Below, piece after piece: positions 10,460 to 19,505 of a stretch of DNA of 64,000 nt (its first letter is position 1; every line of letters starts with the position of its first letter). A program made the position numbers and the translations under genes. The stretch comes from Bacillota bacterium (GTDB lineage Bacteria > Bacillota > Clostridia > Oscillospirales > Acutalibacteraceae): assembly GCA_023390175.1 (NCBI GenBank), contig JAEWDK010000008.1:1-64000 (forward strand), read 5' to 3'. The notes below the pieces were generated by a model, which was not told where the DNA came from, did not search any database, and saw nothing but the letters and a program-made list of their open reading frames with translations.

Positions 10460-11098
10460 CTAATCCTCCACTGAAATATTTTTTCCGACTAACCCTACAA
10501 AAGCACCCTGCCGACCCAGGTCTGTGTCCGGGTGTGCAATCAGCCATTTGTTTTTTGCAAACAGCAGGCGGTCTTTCAACCGGATTTGGTCGGTTTCCAA
10601 AGACTGATTGGTGCCGCGGGGAAGAATGACCACACAGCGAAATCCATCGCTTTTTGCATTGCAGGGCGCGTAATGCAGCGTTGTGGCATATACCTCGATC
10701 ATGGTACCTGCGGGAATGAAAAATGCTTCGATAAGCGAGGTGTCATAAATGTGTTTGTCCGGGTCGATATCCTGCTGGCTGCCTAAAAGCAGAATCATGT
10801 CGGTCACAGCCACGTTGATTTCGGAAGAACGGTGATATTCGACTGCGTTTAACAGAATATTATTCCCATTGCAATAGCCCAACTGGATCGGCAGGCCCCC
10901 GAATTCTATTTCCTGCAGTTCATTAAATAATTCCAGCGCTTCCATTTCCGGTTCTGACGGAACGTAAATCACGTCGGAAGGTATTGGGGTTTCTTCCATC
11001 TTTTTTATTAATTCAGAGCAGTCATATTCTTTAATCACTCTTCCATATTTTCGAAATCTGTCATCCAACACATCATACATTTTTATTTGATCAGACAT
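10460..11098 (-). CDS. DUF4867 family protein
   Basis: A 212-aa cytosolic protein that I place in the DUF4867 family, which is often encoded next to fucose-isomerase-type genes. The middle part looks like a cupin-style beta fold (FFIPAGTMIEVYATTLHYAP). The residues around DGFRCVVILPRGTN would form the following strand. AAGGAG precedes the ATG and its stop abuts the kinase start, so it is translated with the kinase. Its position suggests a sugar epimerase, mutarotase or lyxose-isomerase-like role, but this is inference from fold and context. Confidence 0.75.
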   Translation of the reverse strand: MSDQIKMYDVLDDRFRKYGRVIKEYDCSELIKKMEETPIPSDVIYVPSEPEMEALELFNELQEIEFGGLPIQLGYCNGNNILLNAVEYHRSSEINVAVTDMILLLGSQQDIDPDKHIYDTSLIEAFFIPAGTMIEVYATTLHYAPCNAKSDGFRCVVILPRGTNQSLETDQIRLKDRLLFAKNKWLIAHPDTDLGRQGAFVGLVGKNISVED

Positions 11099-11135
11099 TC
11101 TTTATACTCCTTATCTTATGAATGAATACCGATCC

Positions 11136-12170
11136 CTAATCTTCACTCATAATCTGCTTAATTTTAATCACGTTCTCCGTATAAACAAGCCCGTCTTTCG
11201 GAATAACGCCCTCAATAAAATAGTTAAACATCAATTTAACGGCTTGATATCCCTGCTCAAAAGGCTGCTGGCAAATGGTCGCGCTTATCGTTCCCTTTGC
11301 CACCGCCGCCTTGGTTGTGGGAATGTCGTCGAAACAGATCACATGGATTTTCCCTGCGGGGGCAAGCTCTTCAACCGCTTTGCACACGCCCGCAACGCCG
11401 GCAGCCGTTATATAAATACTGTTAATATCCGGATGCTGCCGCAGTGCTTCTTTTGTGTACCGATACGCTGTTTCGTTGTCGTCCTGACTTTCAATTACAT
11501 CTACGACTGAAATGTCCAGTTTGCTTTCTTTCGCTTCTTTGCAAAAACCGTGAATGCGGCCGTTGTGCCCCTGCATTTTTAGCGAGCCGGTGACAATAAG
11601 CGTTTTGCCTTTTTCTTTCAGCATTAGGGACAGCATGCCCGCCGCCGCTTTTCCTCCCGTAAAATAATTACAGCCCACATAAAACAGCCTTGAAGTTTCC
11701 ATGACGTCAGAGTTGATGGTGGCAATCGGGATCCCCTTTGCACTTAGTTCATTTATTTTTTTACGGATCGGCGGAACATCCACCGTAGTCAGGCAAAGTG
11801 CATCCGCTCCCCGGTCTGCAAGACTTTGAATCGCTTTGACGTGCGTTGCCACGTCAAACCCCTTGAGGGAAATCAGCTCAACTGAAACGCCGAAATCCGC
11901 GACTTCCTTTTCCGCCGCCCGCAGTCCGGCAATAATATCATCGAAAAAAGGATTGTCCGCACTTGGCAGCAAACATCCGATTTTAACGGGGTTTTTCCTC
12001 GCTGCCAATGCCTTGCCCGCCCGATTTGGCTTATAGCCTAAATCGGAAGCAAGCTTTCTTATGCGCAGTTCCACTTCGTGCTTTACGCCGCCCCGGTTAT
12101 TCAGGACTCTGTCCACAGTTCCTCTTGAGACATTTGCCATTTTAGCAACTTCTTTTATCGTAACTGCCAT
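11136..12170 (-). CDS. LacI-family transcriptional regulator with sugar-binding domain
   Basis: A 344-aa repressor. Its N-terminal helix-turn-helix reads VTIKEVAKMANVSRGTVDRVLNN, and a periplasmic-binding-protein-like effector domain follows (IGCLLPSADNPFFDDIIAGL and onward). VDRV replaces the usual VSRV in the recognition helix region, as in the RbsB-like-domain subgroup. The start at 12170 has GGAGGAC immediately upstream; a longer frame reaching 12200 would overlap an operator. It is first in its operon and two palindromic sites flank its start and promoter. It therefore most likely represses itself together with the downstream sugar genes until the sugar binds. Confidence 0.9.
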   Translation of the reverse strand: MAVTIKEVAKMANVSRGTVDRVLNNRGGVKHEVELRIRKLASDLGYKPNRAGKALAARKNPVKIGCLLPSADNPFFDDIIAGLRAAEKEVADFGVSVELISLKGFDVATHVKAIQSLADRGADALCLTTVDVPPIRKKINELSAKGIPIATINSDVMETSRLFYVGCNYFTGGKAAAGMLSLMLKEKGKTLIVTGSLKMQGHNGRIHGFCKEAKESKLDISVVDVIESQDDNETAYRYTKEALRQHPDINSIYITAAGVAGVCKAVEELAPAGKIHVICFDDIPTTKAAVAKGTISATICQQPFEQGYQAVKLMFNYFIEGVIPKDGLVYTENVIKIKQIMSED

Positions 12171-12183
12171 ATGTCCTCCATAG

Positions 12184-12200
12184 TTCGTGCTCGTGCACAA
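12184..12200 (-). promoter_or_regulatory. Second LacI-type operator, in the leader of the regulator gene
   Basis: On the minus strand the site reads TTGTGCACGAGCACGAA. It matches the better palindrome at 12293-12308 in the halves TGTGC and GCAC with the same four-base spacer pattern ending CGA. It sits between the promoter and the ribosome site, where a bound repressor could form a loop or roadblock. Confidence 0.55.
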
Positions 12201-12292
12201 ATATTCTTAAAAATAAAACAAGCGCTCCATTTGAACTAAGCTTGTTTTATTAATAAGCTAAAATCATAAGCTCAATAAAATTATCAGAATCT

Positions 12293-12349
12293 ATGTGCCC
12301 GAGCACATTAATATAACATTATTATAGATGTACTACATTGGAAAGTCAA
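12293..12349 (-). promoter_or_regulatory. Promoter and primary operator of the lacI-kinase-isomerase operon
   Basis: On the minus strand there is TTGACT (12344-12349), a 17-base spacer and TATAAT (12321-12326). Just after the expected start point lies ATGTGCCCGAGCACAT (12293-12308), a palindrome matching at 14 of 16 positions. This is the normal geometry for LacI-family repression. Confidence 0.8.
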
Positions 12350-12489
12350 GATTCAACCTAATCATTTAATATTTTCCAGCAAAAATCTGTTTTATTTATT
12401 TCAAACAAACTACTCATCGGAATTTTGTGTGCTTCGTGCTCAGCAGCTAAGCTTTTTTCTGCTGTGGACTGTGTATCGAACACAAAAGA

Positions 12490-12531
12490 CAGCCCCCTGT
12501 CCTGGTTTTGTTAACCTACGACAGGGGGCTG
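12490..12531 (-). terminator. Rho-independent terminator of the large glycan operon
   Basis: A 12-bp perfect stem (CAGCCCCCTGTC with its complement) is followed on the minus strand by TCTTTTGTG. It lies 25 bases past the NahK-like gene, the last gene of the 12-kb operon. Confidence 0.85.
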
Positions 12532-12555
12532 AATTCGAGTGACATGGAATTACCC

Positions 12556-13677
12556 TTATATTGCAGCATATTTTCGGACAATCCGGTTCATTTCATCCAT
12601 CTTTTGTTCCATTTTTTCTACCAGCTTAAACTGAGTGCGGCAACGCTCAAGATTGTGCTTCTCCCTGTTGATTTTAAAATAGTGGTCGCCTTCAAGATAG
12701 TCGGCCAGGAATCTTATTCCGCACTCGAAGGTCATCATTTTTGCCGCTGTTGGCATCATGGCAATTTCATTTTTCGTCAGGTTGCCTCCGCAGGCCTCCA
12801 AAAAGCCCCTGGTGTAGCTTTCAAAAAGATTGATATCGAAGTCAACCTTTGACAAGTCCTGTTCGTCTTCCTTAGCGGTACTTGCTCCGAACCGTATGGA
12901 ATCGCCAAAGTCATTGACCGCCAAGCCCGGCATCACAGTATCCAAATCAATAACGCAAATCGCCTTGCGGGTCTGACTGTCCAAAAGAACATTATTTAGT
13001 TTTGTATCATTATGTGAAACGCGCAATGGGAGTTCACCGCTTTTTTGCATGTTGACCAGCACAGAAGCTTCCTTTTCGCGCTCCATTGCAAATTTGATTT
13101 CCGGTCCGGCTTCCTTAACGCGAACGCAAACGTCTTCCTGAACCGCGCGTTTAAAATCATTAAACCTCGACGCTGTATTATGAAAGTTTGCAATGGTCTC
13201 ATGCAGGGTATGAGCCGGGTAGTCACTTAGCAGTCTTTGAAAACGACCGAAGGCAACCGCGCTTTGATAAAACTCGCCCGGTGAAGTAGCCGAGTCCAGG
13301 CAGACTGTATTTTCAATAAATCCGCATACCCTCCAGAAATTATTGGTACTGTCCGTGTAATAATCCTTCCCGTCGAGGGTGCGAATAAAATTCAGCCTTT
13401 CGCGTTCCGGGTCGCCGCCGGATCTGACAATTTGTTCCCGCAGATACGAAGTAACGCCGATGATATTCTCCATTAACCCTTTCGTATCCTTAAATATTTC
13501 ATGGTTCATCCTTTGCAGGATATACCGTTTTGTTTGATTATTGTCTTCGCGATAAACCAGTAAAAAAGTGTCGTTGATATGGCCATTGCCATAAGGAGTC
13601 TTTCCCAGCAATTTACCCGTAAAACCGAAGTGCTCAATTGCCTCGTCGATTTTTGCACATGCCTCTTCTCTGGTCAT
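12556..13677 (-). CDS. NahK-like sugar 1-kinase (aminoglycoside phosphotransferase fold)
   Basis: A 373-aa cytosolic phosphotransferase. The catalytic HxDxxxxN motif is SHNDTKLNNVLL (residues 221-232), and the metal-binding IDLDTVMPG lies about 20 residues later. It resembles N-acetylhexosamine 1-kinase of the bifidobacterial lacto-N-biose/galacto-N-biose pathway, which makes GlcNAc/GalNAc-1-phosphate. Its start overlaps the stop of a sugar nucleotidyltransferase (ATGA). The pair therefore would phosphorylate a sugar at C1 and then form a nucleotide sugar. This adjacency favours an anomeric kinase over antibiotic or choline kinases of the same fold. The precise sugar is unknown. Confidence 0.8.
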   Translation of the reverse strand: MTREEACAKIDEAIEHFGFTGKLLGKTPYGNGHINDTFLLVYREDNNQTKRYILQRMNHEIFKDTKGLMENIIGVTSYLREQIVRSGGDPERERLNFIRTLDGKDYYTDSTNNFWRVCGFIENTVCLDSATSPGEFYQSAVAFGRFQRLLSDYPAHTLHETIANFHNTASRFNDFKRAVQEDVCVRVKEAGPEIKFAMEREKEASVLVNMQKSGELPLRVSHNDTKLNNVLLDSQTRKAICVIDLDTVMPGLAVNDFGDSIRFGASTAKEDEQDLSKVDFDINLFESYTRGFLEACGGNLTKNEIAMMPTAAKMMTFECGIRFLADYLEGDHYFKINREKHNLERCRTQFKLVEKMEQKMDEMNRIVRKYAAI

Positions 13678-14600
13678 CTTTCATTCCCCCAAAGTTTGTC
13701 TGGATATAACCCAAGGTCTTTGAACCGCTGCATTGCGGCGACCACTGTGGCGTGATCCTGCCGGTATGTAACCCCGTACCACTGATCCTGTGAACAAAGG
13801 ACCCGAACCGCCGCCTTATCCTCCTTGAGCAGTTCATCCACTACCGTGGGCAGAAAATATTCTGCTTTCATTAAATTCTCCGCAATAACTTTATCCAAAA
13901 ACTTCGGGAAGCGATTCTTAAGCTCGGTTAAAATACTGGGCGTAAAGCCCCACAGATTCATGGAAACGATGCTCTCCCCCGAAATTGGAATGAAAGTGGT
14001 TCCATCCTCCGTGTATGCTGCTCCGTCATCCGTTTTTTCAATATGTGTTCTTTCACAGATATCTTTCAAAAAGCCGTTTTCGTCCGTGAAGCATACACCG
14101 CGGGCAACGTGCCCGTTGTCAGTCAGCGTATTTTTCAATGTGTATCCAACCATGGAGTAATGATATTGGGAGTCATCACTCTGCAGGCAGAGCTCATCGT
14201 AAATCTTCTTGAATGCGTGGGCCCCGTAATAGTCATCCGCATTAATTACTGCGAAAGGCCCGTCAATCACGTTCGCGCAGCAAAGAACTGCATGCCCCGT
14301 GCCCCATGGCTTTTCGCGCCCGGCCGGGAGGGCGTAGCCATCCGGCAGCGCATCCATATCCTGATACACATATTCGACATCTGCGTATTGTGAAATTCTG
14401 TCGCCGATTACTTCATTGAAGTCCGCTTCCAATTTACGGGTTATGATGAATATAATTTTCTTGAAGCCCGCCTTCAGGGCGTCATAGATGGAGAAGTCAA
14501 TAATTAGATTTCCGCGGGCATCGACCGGATCAATTTGTTTCAGTCCCCCGTATCTGCTGCCCATTCCGGCTGCCATAATTACTAAGGATGGTTCTTTCAT
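13674..14600 (-). CDS. Sugar-1-phosphate nucleotidyltransferase-like protein
   Basis: A 308-aa protein with the nucleotidyltransferase signature MAAGMGSRYGGLKQIDPV at the N-terminus and NADDYYG as the metal-binding loop. Such enzymes join a sugar 1-phosphate to UTP or another NTP, releasing pyrophosphate. The start at 14600 has GGAGG eight bases upstream; upstream in-frame codons lack one. It overlaps the NahK-like kinase by four bases, which is strong evidence of joint function. It could feed a catabolic epimerisation cycle like the UDP-hexose cycle of the GNB/LNB pathway. Confidence 0.82.
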   Translation of the reverse strand: MKEPSLVIMAAGMGSRYGGLKQIDPVDARGNLIIDFSIYDALKAGFKKIIFIITRKLEADFNEVIGDRISQYADVEYVYQDMDALPDGYALPAGREKPWGTGHAVLCCANVIDGPFAVINADDYYGAHAFKKIYDELCLQSDDSQYHYSMVGYTLKNTLTDNGHVARGVCFTDENGFLKDICERTHIEKTDDGAAYTEDGTTFIPISGESIVSMNLWGFTPSILTELKNRFPKFLDKVIAENLMKAEYFLPTVVDELLKEDKAAVRVLCSQDQWYGVTYRQDHATVVAAMQRFKDLGLYPDKLWGNER

Positions 14601-14684
14601 AATAATTTCCTCCATTCGTGCTTGTTTAAAAGGCAGGCGCACTGCTTTGAAATTAAGCCACTAAAAGTAAAATTCGTTTGCCTG

Positions 14685-16007
14685 TCATTTGGTTTCAGTG
14701 TGTATATGTAATTTTTTATGAACAAAAAGAGAAAACGTCAATACCAAGCTCGTTATAAAAAACAGAATTTGTATATTTCCTATTTTCATGCCCCAAAAAC
14801 TGATTCTGACATGATGCAGCAGTCCGGAAACGGCGGAACCCAAAAGCGCACCGCCAAAGCTGATTACAGAAGCAATTGCAGATGTAACACCCAAATACGC
14901 CGTACGGCCGACATTTGGCGCGAGTGCAAATTGCAGATTTAAAGAGGCCATTGAAAAAGCTCCGTTACAGCAGGACAGTAAAATCTGAAGGATTGGAACC
15001 AGCACTGCCGCATTACCGGAAAAGACGAAAAACCACCCGAAATAGCAGGCAGCAATACAACTTCCGCTTATTTTCAATATAAAAGACCATGTTGTTCTGT
15101 CAGCAAGATTCCCCCAAAAAAATGTAGCAGCCATACCCAGAATGTTCCCCGCCATAGTGACAGCCGTGATAAAAGAATAACTGAGTTTAAGATCCGTAAC
15201 CATATACACAGGGATAAAGCTGGCGGAAAACTGTATTGCAAAGCTCCAAATACTGAGGAATAGAATAAGAGGGCGGAAAAATTGATTCTGCAGAGGCTCC
15301 ATAATAATCTGACGTAATGTAAACTGTTGTTTCCTGAAGTCCACCTTCGGTTCCATGATACTTGAAGCCAATAGAAAGTCCAGCACAGACAGAAAAAGTG
15401 CGACAATAAAAATGATTAAAAAACCTTGAAATATATTATTCATCGAGCTGAAATAGTCCAAAAGCTTTCCGGCCCCAAGCGAAACAAGCGCAACACTGAT
15501 CATTGATACGATATCTTTTAAGGCTAAATACCGTCCCCGTTTTTTAACGGGTGCAATACTTAAATTCCAGTTGTTCCAACCCGGGGTTACAAACCCCGCT
15601 ATTAAAAAAGCGATTGTTTCAATAATTGCTACCACGGTTAACTGCCCGTCGTGTCCGTGTACCAAAAAGGGAACAAAAATCACCGTACCCAGGGAAAACC
15701 GAAAAATAAAGCAGCAGATACAAATTAACAGTTTACGGTTCTGCAGTTTTTCAAATATGTAGGGGGAGAACATCTGCAGGATACAGCCGAACTGCGCAAT
15801 AGAACCCACAATCGCACAAAACTCATTTGTTGCACCGAGGTAACTTAAATAACCTGCCAAAAACGAACCTGTTGTAAGCGCATATAAAACATTGCCGCTA
15901 GCGCCGGATAAAATCAGTCTGCGCTGACTGCTGCGGTATTGCTCCGCCGACAGCTCGTTTCTATTAAAATAAACGGAATGAATTCGGTTTCGTAATCGTG
16001 AGTACAT
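14685..16007 (-). CDS. MFS-type membrane transporter
   Basis: A 440-aa polytopic protein with about twelve hydrophobic helices and the MFS-like loop PVKKRGRYLALKDIVS between helices 4 and 6, where R/K-rich conserved loops are usual. AAAGGAG precedes the ATG. It sits between the ABC binding protein and the nucleotidyltransferase, behind an intercistronic hairpin, so it is probably transcribed at a lower level than the binding protein. It could import a released sugar or export a by-product. I cannot assign a subfamily. Confidence 0.8.
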   Translation of the reverse strand: MYSRLRNRIHSVYFNRNELSAEQYRSSQRRLILSGASGNVLYALTTGSFLAGYLSYLGATNEFCAIVGSIAQFGCILQMFSPYIFEKLQNRKLLICICCFIFRFSLGTVIFVPFLVHGHDGQLTVVAIIETIAFLIAGFVTPGWNNWNLSIAPVKKRGRYLALKDIVSMISVALVSLGAGKLLDYFSSMNNIFQGFLIIFIVALFLSVLDFLLASSIMEPKVDFRKQQFTLRQIIMEPLQNQFFRPLILFLSIWSFAIQFSASFIPVYMVTDLKLSYSFITAVTMAGNILGMAATFFWGNLADRTTWSFILKISGSCIAACYFGWFFVFSGNAAVLVPILQILLSCCNGAFSMASLNLQFALAPNVGRTAYLGVTSAIASVISFGGALLGSAVSGLLHHVRISFWGMKIGNIQILFFITSLVLTFSLFVHKKLHIHTETK

Positions 16008-16024
16008 AAATCTCCTTTAAAAAT

Positions 16025-16058
16025 AAAGCGCAGGGCTCCAAGGGAAGCCCCGCGCTTT
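16025..16058 (-). terminator. Intercistronic hairpin, probable partial terminator after the binding-protein gene
   Basis: A 13-bp stem with one A-C mismatch (AAAGCGC-GGGCT paired with AGCCC-GCGCTTT) is followed on the minus strand by ATTTTTAAAGG. Because the same-strand MFS gene starts directly after it, it likely lowers downstream expression and stabilises the upstream mRNA end, not complete termination. Confidence 0.7.
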
Positions 16059-16087
16059 ACATCATTCAGGTCCGAGCTCCTTGTGCT

Positions 16088-17572
16088 TTACTTTTGACTT
16101 GCCATGTATGCATCCAGCTGTCTTTGAATTTCCGCCACGTACTGGTCAATACCGGCATCCTTCAGTTTCTGGACTGCCTTCGGATACGCTGTATCGTAAT
16201 CGACAAATCCGGTTTGAATTGCCGTAAAGTCTTTTGCGGCTTCGGTTAATCTGGTTTCAATTTCTTTTACTTTTCTGTTGTCGAATGCAAAACCAAATGC
16301 CTTTGAGACCTTTGCATTGTCGTCCCAATGTTCATAGCTGTCAATAAACTTCTGATCAATCTGGGGTGCAAACATCTGATAGCTCTTGTTGCGGAACATC
16401 CACTCATAGAACAGGTCATCGCCGGTCAGACGATTGATTCTGTTGTCTTTCACCTCGTAGTCTTTATCCTTCACACCGTAAATTGCAAGGTTATAATGAT
16501 CCTGGGAAGAATAAAGCCAGTTCAGGAACTTCATAGCACCTTCCGGATTCTTGGAGGAATTCGGAATGCAGATGACTTCGCCGCCCGCCGCGTCAACATA
16601 GCGCGGTTTTTCAGGAGCAAGCAGGTAAGACTTCAGCTTTGCCTGAGGAGCGTTTTTCTTAACAGCATCAATAATTTCATTTTCTTTTCCTAAAGAACCT
16701 TCCACCCATAAATAAAGGCCGGTCTGCATTCTGGAATCGCGTTCGTTGTATTTTGTTGTGACATCGTCGCTGTAGATGCCTTCTTTGGTAAGCTGGCGGT
16801 TAAACTTTGCCAAATCCTGAAATGCTTTTGTTTCGAAATAGCTGTAAGCCTTGTGGGACTCTTCACCGAATACAACCAGGTCCTGTGAACCAACCCACGT
16901 GTACTGTTCATCCGAAAAATATCTGGTCAGCGGCTTGAAGATCGGATCCGCTGCACCCTTCATATTCGGGTATTTCGCCTTTGCTTTTTCTGCAAAGAGT
17001 TTCAAATCATCCGCAGTCTTGATTTCGCTCATGCCGACACCTTCAAGGATGTCCTGCCTTACGCATACGAGCTGGAACATACCGGAGGACGGAGCGTTTG
17101 TAGAAGGAATCCCGTAAGTAACGCCGTTGATTTTGGCGCCTTTAATATGGTCCATCGGCAGAACCTTGAGCATATCCTGCCCGTATGTCTGGATGAGGCT
17201 GTCCAAAGGCCTGCACTGCTTTTTATTCACCATTGTGGAAAGGTCCGGCAGGCCGTCCCAGTACAAGTCAATGGATTCATTGGCAGCCAGCATGATATCT
17301 TTCTGCTCCCAGTACTGGTCCCAGGGAACAAAGGTAACCTTGACCTTCATATTGAGGTCTTTCTTCATCGCGTCGGCAAATTCCTTGCTCAGGAATTCCG
17401 TCATTCTGTCCGATTCGTCGCCCGGGTAAAGAATGTTCAATTCAGTCGCAGCACCGGTATTTTTGTTTCCTGTGTTTTCCCCGGAGCTTTTTGAGGAGCT
17501 GCCGCAGCCGGCCAGCAAGCCGGGCATCATAGCCAAAGCCAATAAGGTCGCAACAATTTTACGCTTTTTCAT
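16088..17572 (-). CDS. ABC transporter solute-binding lipoprotein, LipO/YtcQ type
   Basis: A 494-aa lipoprotein: signal peptide followed by lipobox LLAGCGSS, so the cysteine is lipidated and anchored outside the membrane. The body is a family 1 extracellular solute-binding protein. The C-terminal stretch with GFVDYDTAYPKAVQKLKDAG resembles the DUF3502 tail of LipO-like proteins that serve oligosaccharide importers. AGGAGG precedes the start. It forms an importer with the two permeases upstream. No dedicated ATPase is encoded here, as is usual for this class, which borrows a shared MsmK-type ATPase. Confidence 0.9.
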   Translation of the reverse strand: MKKRKIVATLLALAMMPGLLAGCGSSSKSSGENTGNKNTGAATELNILYPGDESDRMTEFLSKEFADAMKKDLNMKVKVTFVPWDQYWEQKDIMLAANESIDLYWDGLPDLSTMVNKKQCRPLDSLIQTYGQDMLKVLPMDHIKGAKINGVTYGIPSTNAPSSGMFQLVCVRQDILEGVGMSEIKTADDLKLFAEKAKAKYPNMKGAADPIFKPLTRYFSDEQYTWVGSQDLVVFGEESHKAYSYFETKAFQDLAKFNRQLTKEGIYSDDVTTKYNERDSRMQTGLYLWVEGSLGKENEIIDAVKKNAPQAKLKSYLLAPEKPRYVDAAGGEVICIPNSSKNPEGAMKFLNWLYSSQDHYNLAIYGVKDKDYEVKDNRINRLTGDDLFYEWMFRNKSYQMFAPQIDQKFIDSYEHWDDNAKVSKAFGFAFDNRKVKEIETRLTEAAKDFTAIQTGFVDYDTAYPKAVQKLKDAGIDQYVAEIQRQLDAYMASQK

Positions 17573-17590
17573 AATAACCTCCTTATATTT

Positions 17591-17614
17591 AAGAGCCTGT
17601 ATTTACAGACTCTT
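17591..17614 (-). other. Short intercistronic hairpin ahead of the binding-protein gene
   Basis: A 10-bp stem with one G-U pair and an ATTT loop, no T-run. It stands between permease and binding-protein genes; such hairpins commonly protect abundant binding-protein mRNA from decay. Confidence 0.5.
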
Positions 17615-17637
17615 TTTACCTTGAAGCATCTAAACCG

Positions 17638-18522
17638 TTATTCCTTGACCGCGCCTGTCATAATACCGTCCACAAAATATTTCTGTACAAACGGATAGAG
17701 AAAAATAATCGGGCCTATCGTGATGACGGTTACCGCCATTTTTACTGTTTCGGCCGGGAGCCTTACGCTGGTGGCGCCTGCCGGAATGCGCCCTGAACTG
17801 ATCGCATTTACGTTTGACAGGATGGTGTAAAGGTAATACTGAAGCGGGAAGTTGTCTTTATCCTTAATAAATATCAACGCGTTCCACCAATCGTTCCAAT
17901 ACTGCAGCGCATACATCAATCCGACCGTAAGTAAAGCGGTTTTGGAAAGCGGGATCGCTATCTTCCAGAAAATCTGCCAGTAGCTTGCTCCGTCAATCCG
18001 CGCGGCCTCATACAGTGAAACCGGAATGCTGTTGAAGTATGTTCTCATTAAGAACATGTTCCAAACGCTGAACATGGAGGGTAAAATCAGGCTTGCAATA
18101 GAATCTTTCAGTCCGTAATAATTGACACAGACGATATACCATGGAATTAAACCTGCAGAAAAAATAATGGTAAAATTACAGATGAAAGCAATTTTATTGC
18201 GGTATCTTAACTTCTTCATAGAGAGGGCAAAGGACATCAGGCTGGTAACCACCAGGGAGCTCAGGGTGCCGACAACCGTTACGAAGGTTGTTACACCGTA
18301 CGACCTTAAAATCTTCCCCCCGCTGTTGTCAAATATGTACCGATAGGTGTCGAAGGTAAAACCCTGCGGAATTACAGAATAGCCTTTTGAAGCGACCTCT
18401 GCTTCGCTGGACAGGGAAACGCTTAAAGTCAATACCAGCGGATACAAACATACAAAGGCAAATATTGCTATAAACACGTATGCGACTATTTTCATGATTC
18501 TGTCGCTCATACTTCTTTCCAT
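17638..18522 (-). CDS. Carbohydrate ABC transporter permease, LplC/YtcP type
   Basis: A 294-aa inner-membrane permease with six predicted helices. The EAA loop YEAARIDGASYWQIFWKIAIPL docks the ATPase. The C-terminus QKYFVDGIMTGAVKE is the standard ending of MalG-type permeases. Its ATG overlaps the stop of the partner permease (TAATG) and GAGGGG lies eight bases upstream, so the two are translationally coupled. With the binding lipoprotein it imports an oligosaccharide, identity unknown. Confidence 0.92.
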   Translation of the reverse strand: MERSMSDRIMKIVAYVFIAIFAFVCLYPLVLTLSVSLSSEAEVASKGYSVIPQGFTFDTYRYIFDNSGGKILRSYGVTTFVTVVGTLSSLVVTSLMSFALSMKKLRYRNKIAFICNFTIIFSAGLIPWYIVCVNYYGLKDSIASLILPSMFSVWNMFLMRTYFNSIPVSLYEAARIDGASYWQIFWKIAIPLSKTALLTVGLMYALQYWNDWWNALIFIKDKDNFPLQYYLYTILSNVNAISSGRIPAGATSVRLPAETVKMAVTVITIGPIIFLYPFVQKYFVDGIMTGAVKE

Positions 18523-19478
18523 TAAAACAGCCCCTCGCCTTCATTAATTTTCTTGGCTGCTTTATTTGAGACAGTAACCAAAATTAATCCCAATACCGAC
18601 TGCATCAGTCCAATTGCTGTTGAATACGAGAACCCAAGTGTTCTCATCGCCTGATAAACATAAGTATCAATAACGGTTACAGAATCAATCAGAACCGGGT
18701 TGTTGCCGACAATACCGTAAACCATGCCGAAGTCACCGTAGAAAATACGCCCTATACTCATCAGGGTCAGCACGACGGCGGTCGGCTTTAGCAGAGGAAC
18801 CGTAATGCGCATAATCTGCTGGAATCTGTTTGCCCCGTCAATTTGCGCTGCTTCGTACAGGGATGGGTCAAAGCTCGACATCGCCGCCAGATAAATGATT
18901 GAGTTATATCCGCTCCACTTCCAGACATCCGAGGCAATCAAAATGCCTTTCCAGTACTGCGGTTCCGCATACCAGCGCACCGGTTCGTGCCCCATTGATT
19001 TCAGCGTGTTATTAATAACGCCGATATCGGTTGAGAACAAGCCGTAAATGATGGCCCCCACTACAACCCAGGAAAGGAAATAAGGGAAGAACATCATGCT
19101 CTGAGTAAACTTTTTAAAAGCCCTGCCTTTGATTTCATTTAAAAAGACTGCGATGGATATCGGCACAATCAGGCCTAAGATAAGATTGAAGATGTTGATA
19201 AACAATGTGTTATAAATAACCTTGCCCGCCATACCGCCGGTGAAGAAATACTTAAAATTGTCCAGCCCTACAAACTGGCTTCCGAATATGCCGTCCACCG
19301 AATTAAAATCAGTAAACGCCATCCATATTCCCACAAAAGGAATATAGCAGAACATAATTAAAAGAATAAGCCCCGGAACACACATCAGGTACAGCTCCTT
19401 GTTTTCCCGCCATTCCCTGATGAAACTGCCTTTTACCTTGGGAGTCCTTGTTTTCCGGCCACGTACATTTTCATCCAT
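18522..19478 (-). CDS. Carbohydrate ABC transporter permease, LplB/YteP type
   Basis: A 318-aa MalF-type permease with six helices. The EAA loop reads YEAAQIDGANRFQQIMRITVPL. N-terminal residues are basic and cytosolic (MDENVRGRKTRTPKVKG). A GGATGGTGAG ribosome site lies just ahead. It pairs with the overlapping downstream permease and the lipoprotein. Sequence length and the motif are as usual for LplB-like permeases of complex-polysaccharide importers. Confidence 0.92.
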   Translation of the reverse strand: MDENVRGRKTRTPKVKGSFIREWRENKELYLMCVPGLILLIMFCYIPFVGIWMAFTDFNSVDGIFGSQFVGLDNFKYFFTGGMAGKVIYNTLFINIFNLILGLIVPISIAVFLNEIKGRAFKKFTQSMMFFPYFLSWVVVGAIIYGLFSTDIGVINNTLKSMGHEPVRWYAEPQYWKGILIASDVWKWSGYNSIIYLAAMSSFDPSLYEAAQIDGANRFQQIMRITVPLLKPTAVVLTLMSIGRIFYGDFGMVYGIVGNNPVLIDSVTVIDTYVYQAMRTLGFSYSTAIGLMQSVLGLILVTVSNKAAKKINEGEGLF

Positions 19479-19505
19479 GCTTTCTCACCATCCAAAGTAA
19501 TTTAT

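Noticed and set aside
12428..12441. TGTGCTTCGTGCTC as a third copy of the LacI operator
   Set aside because: The spacing between half-sites is one base too long and the second half does not match.
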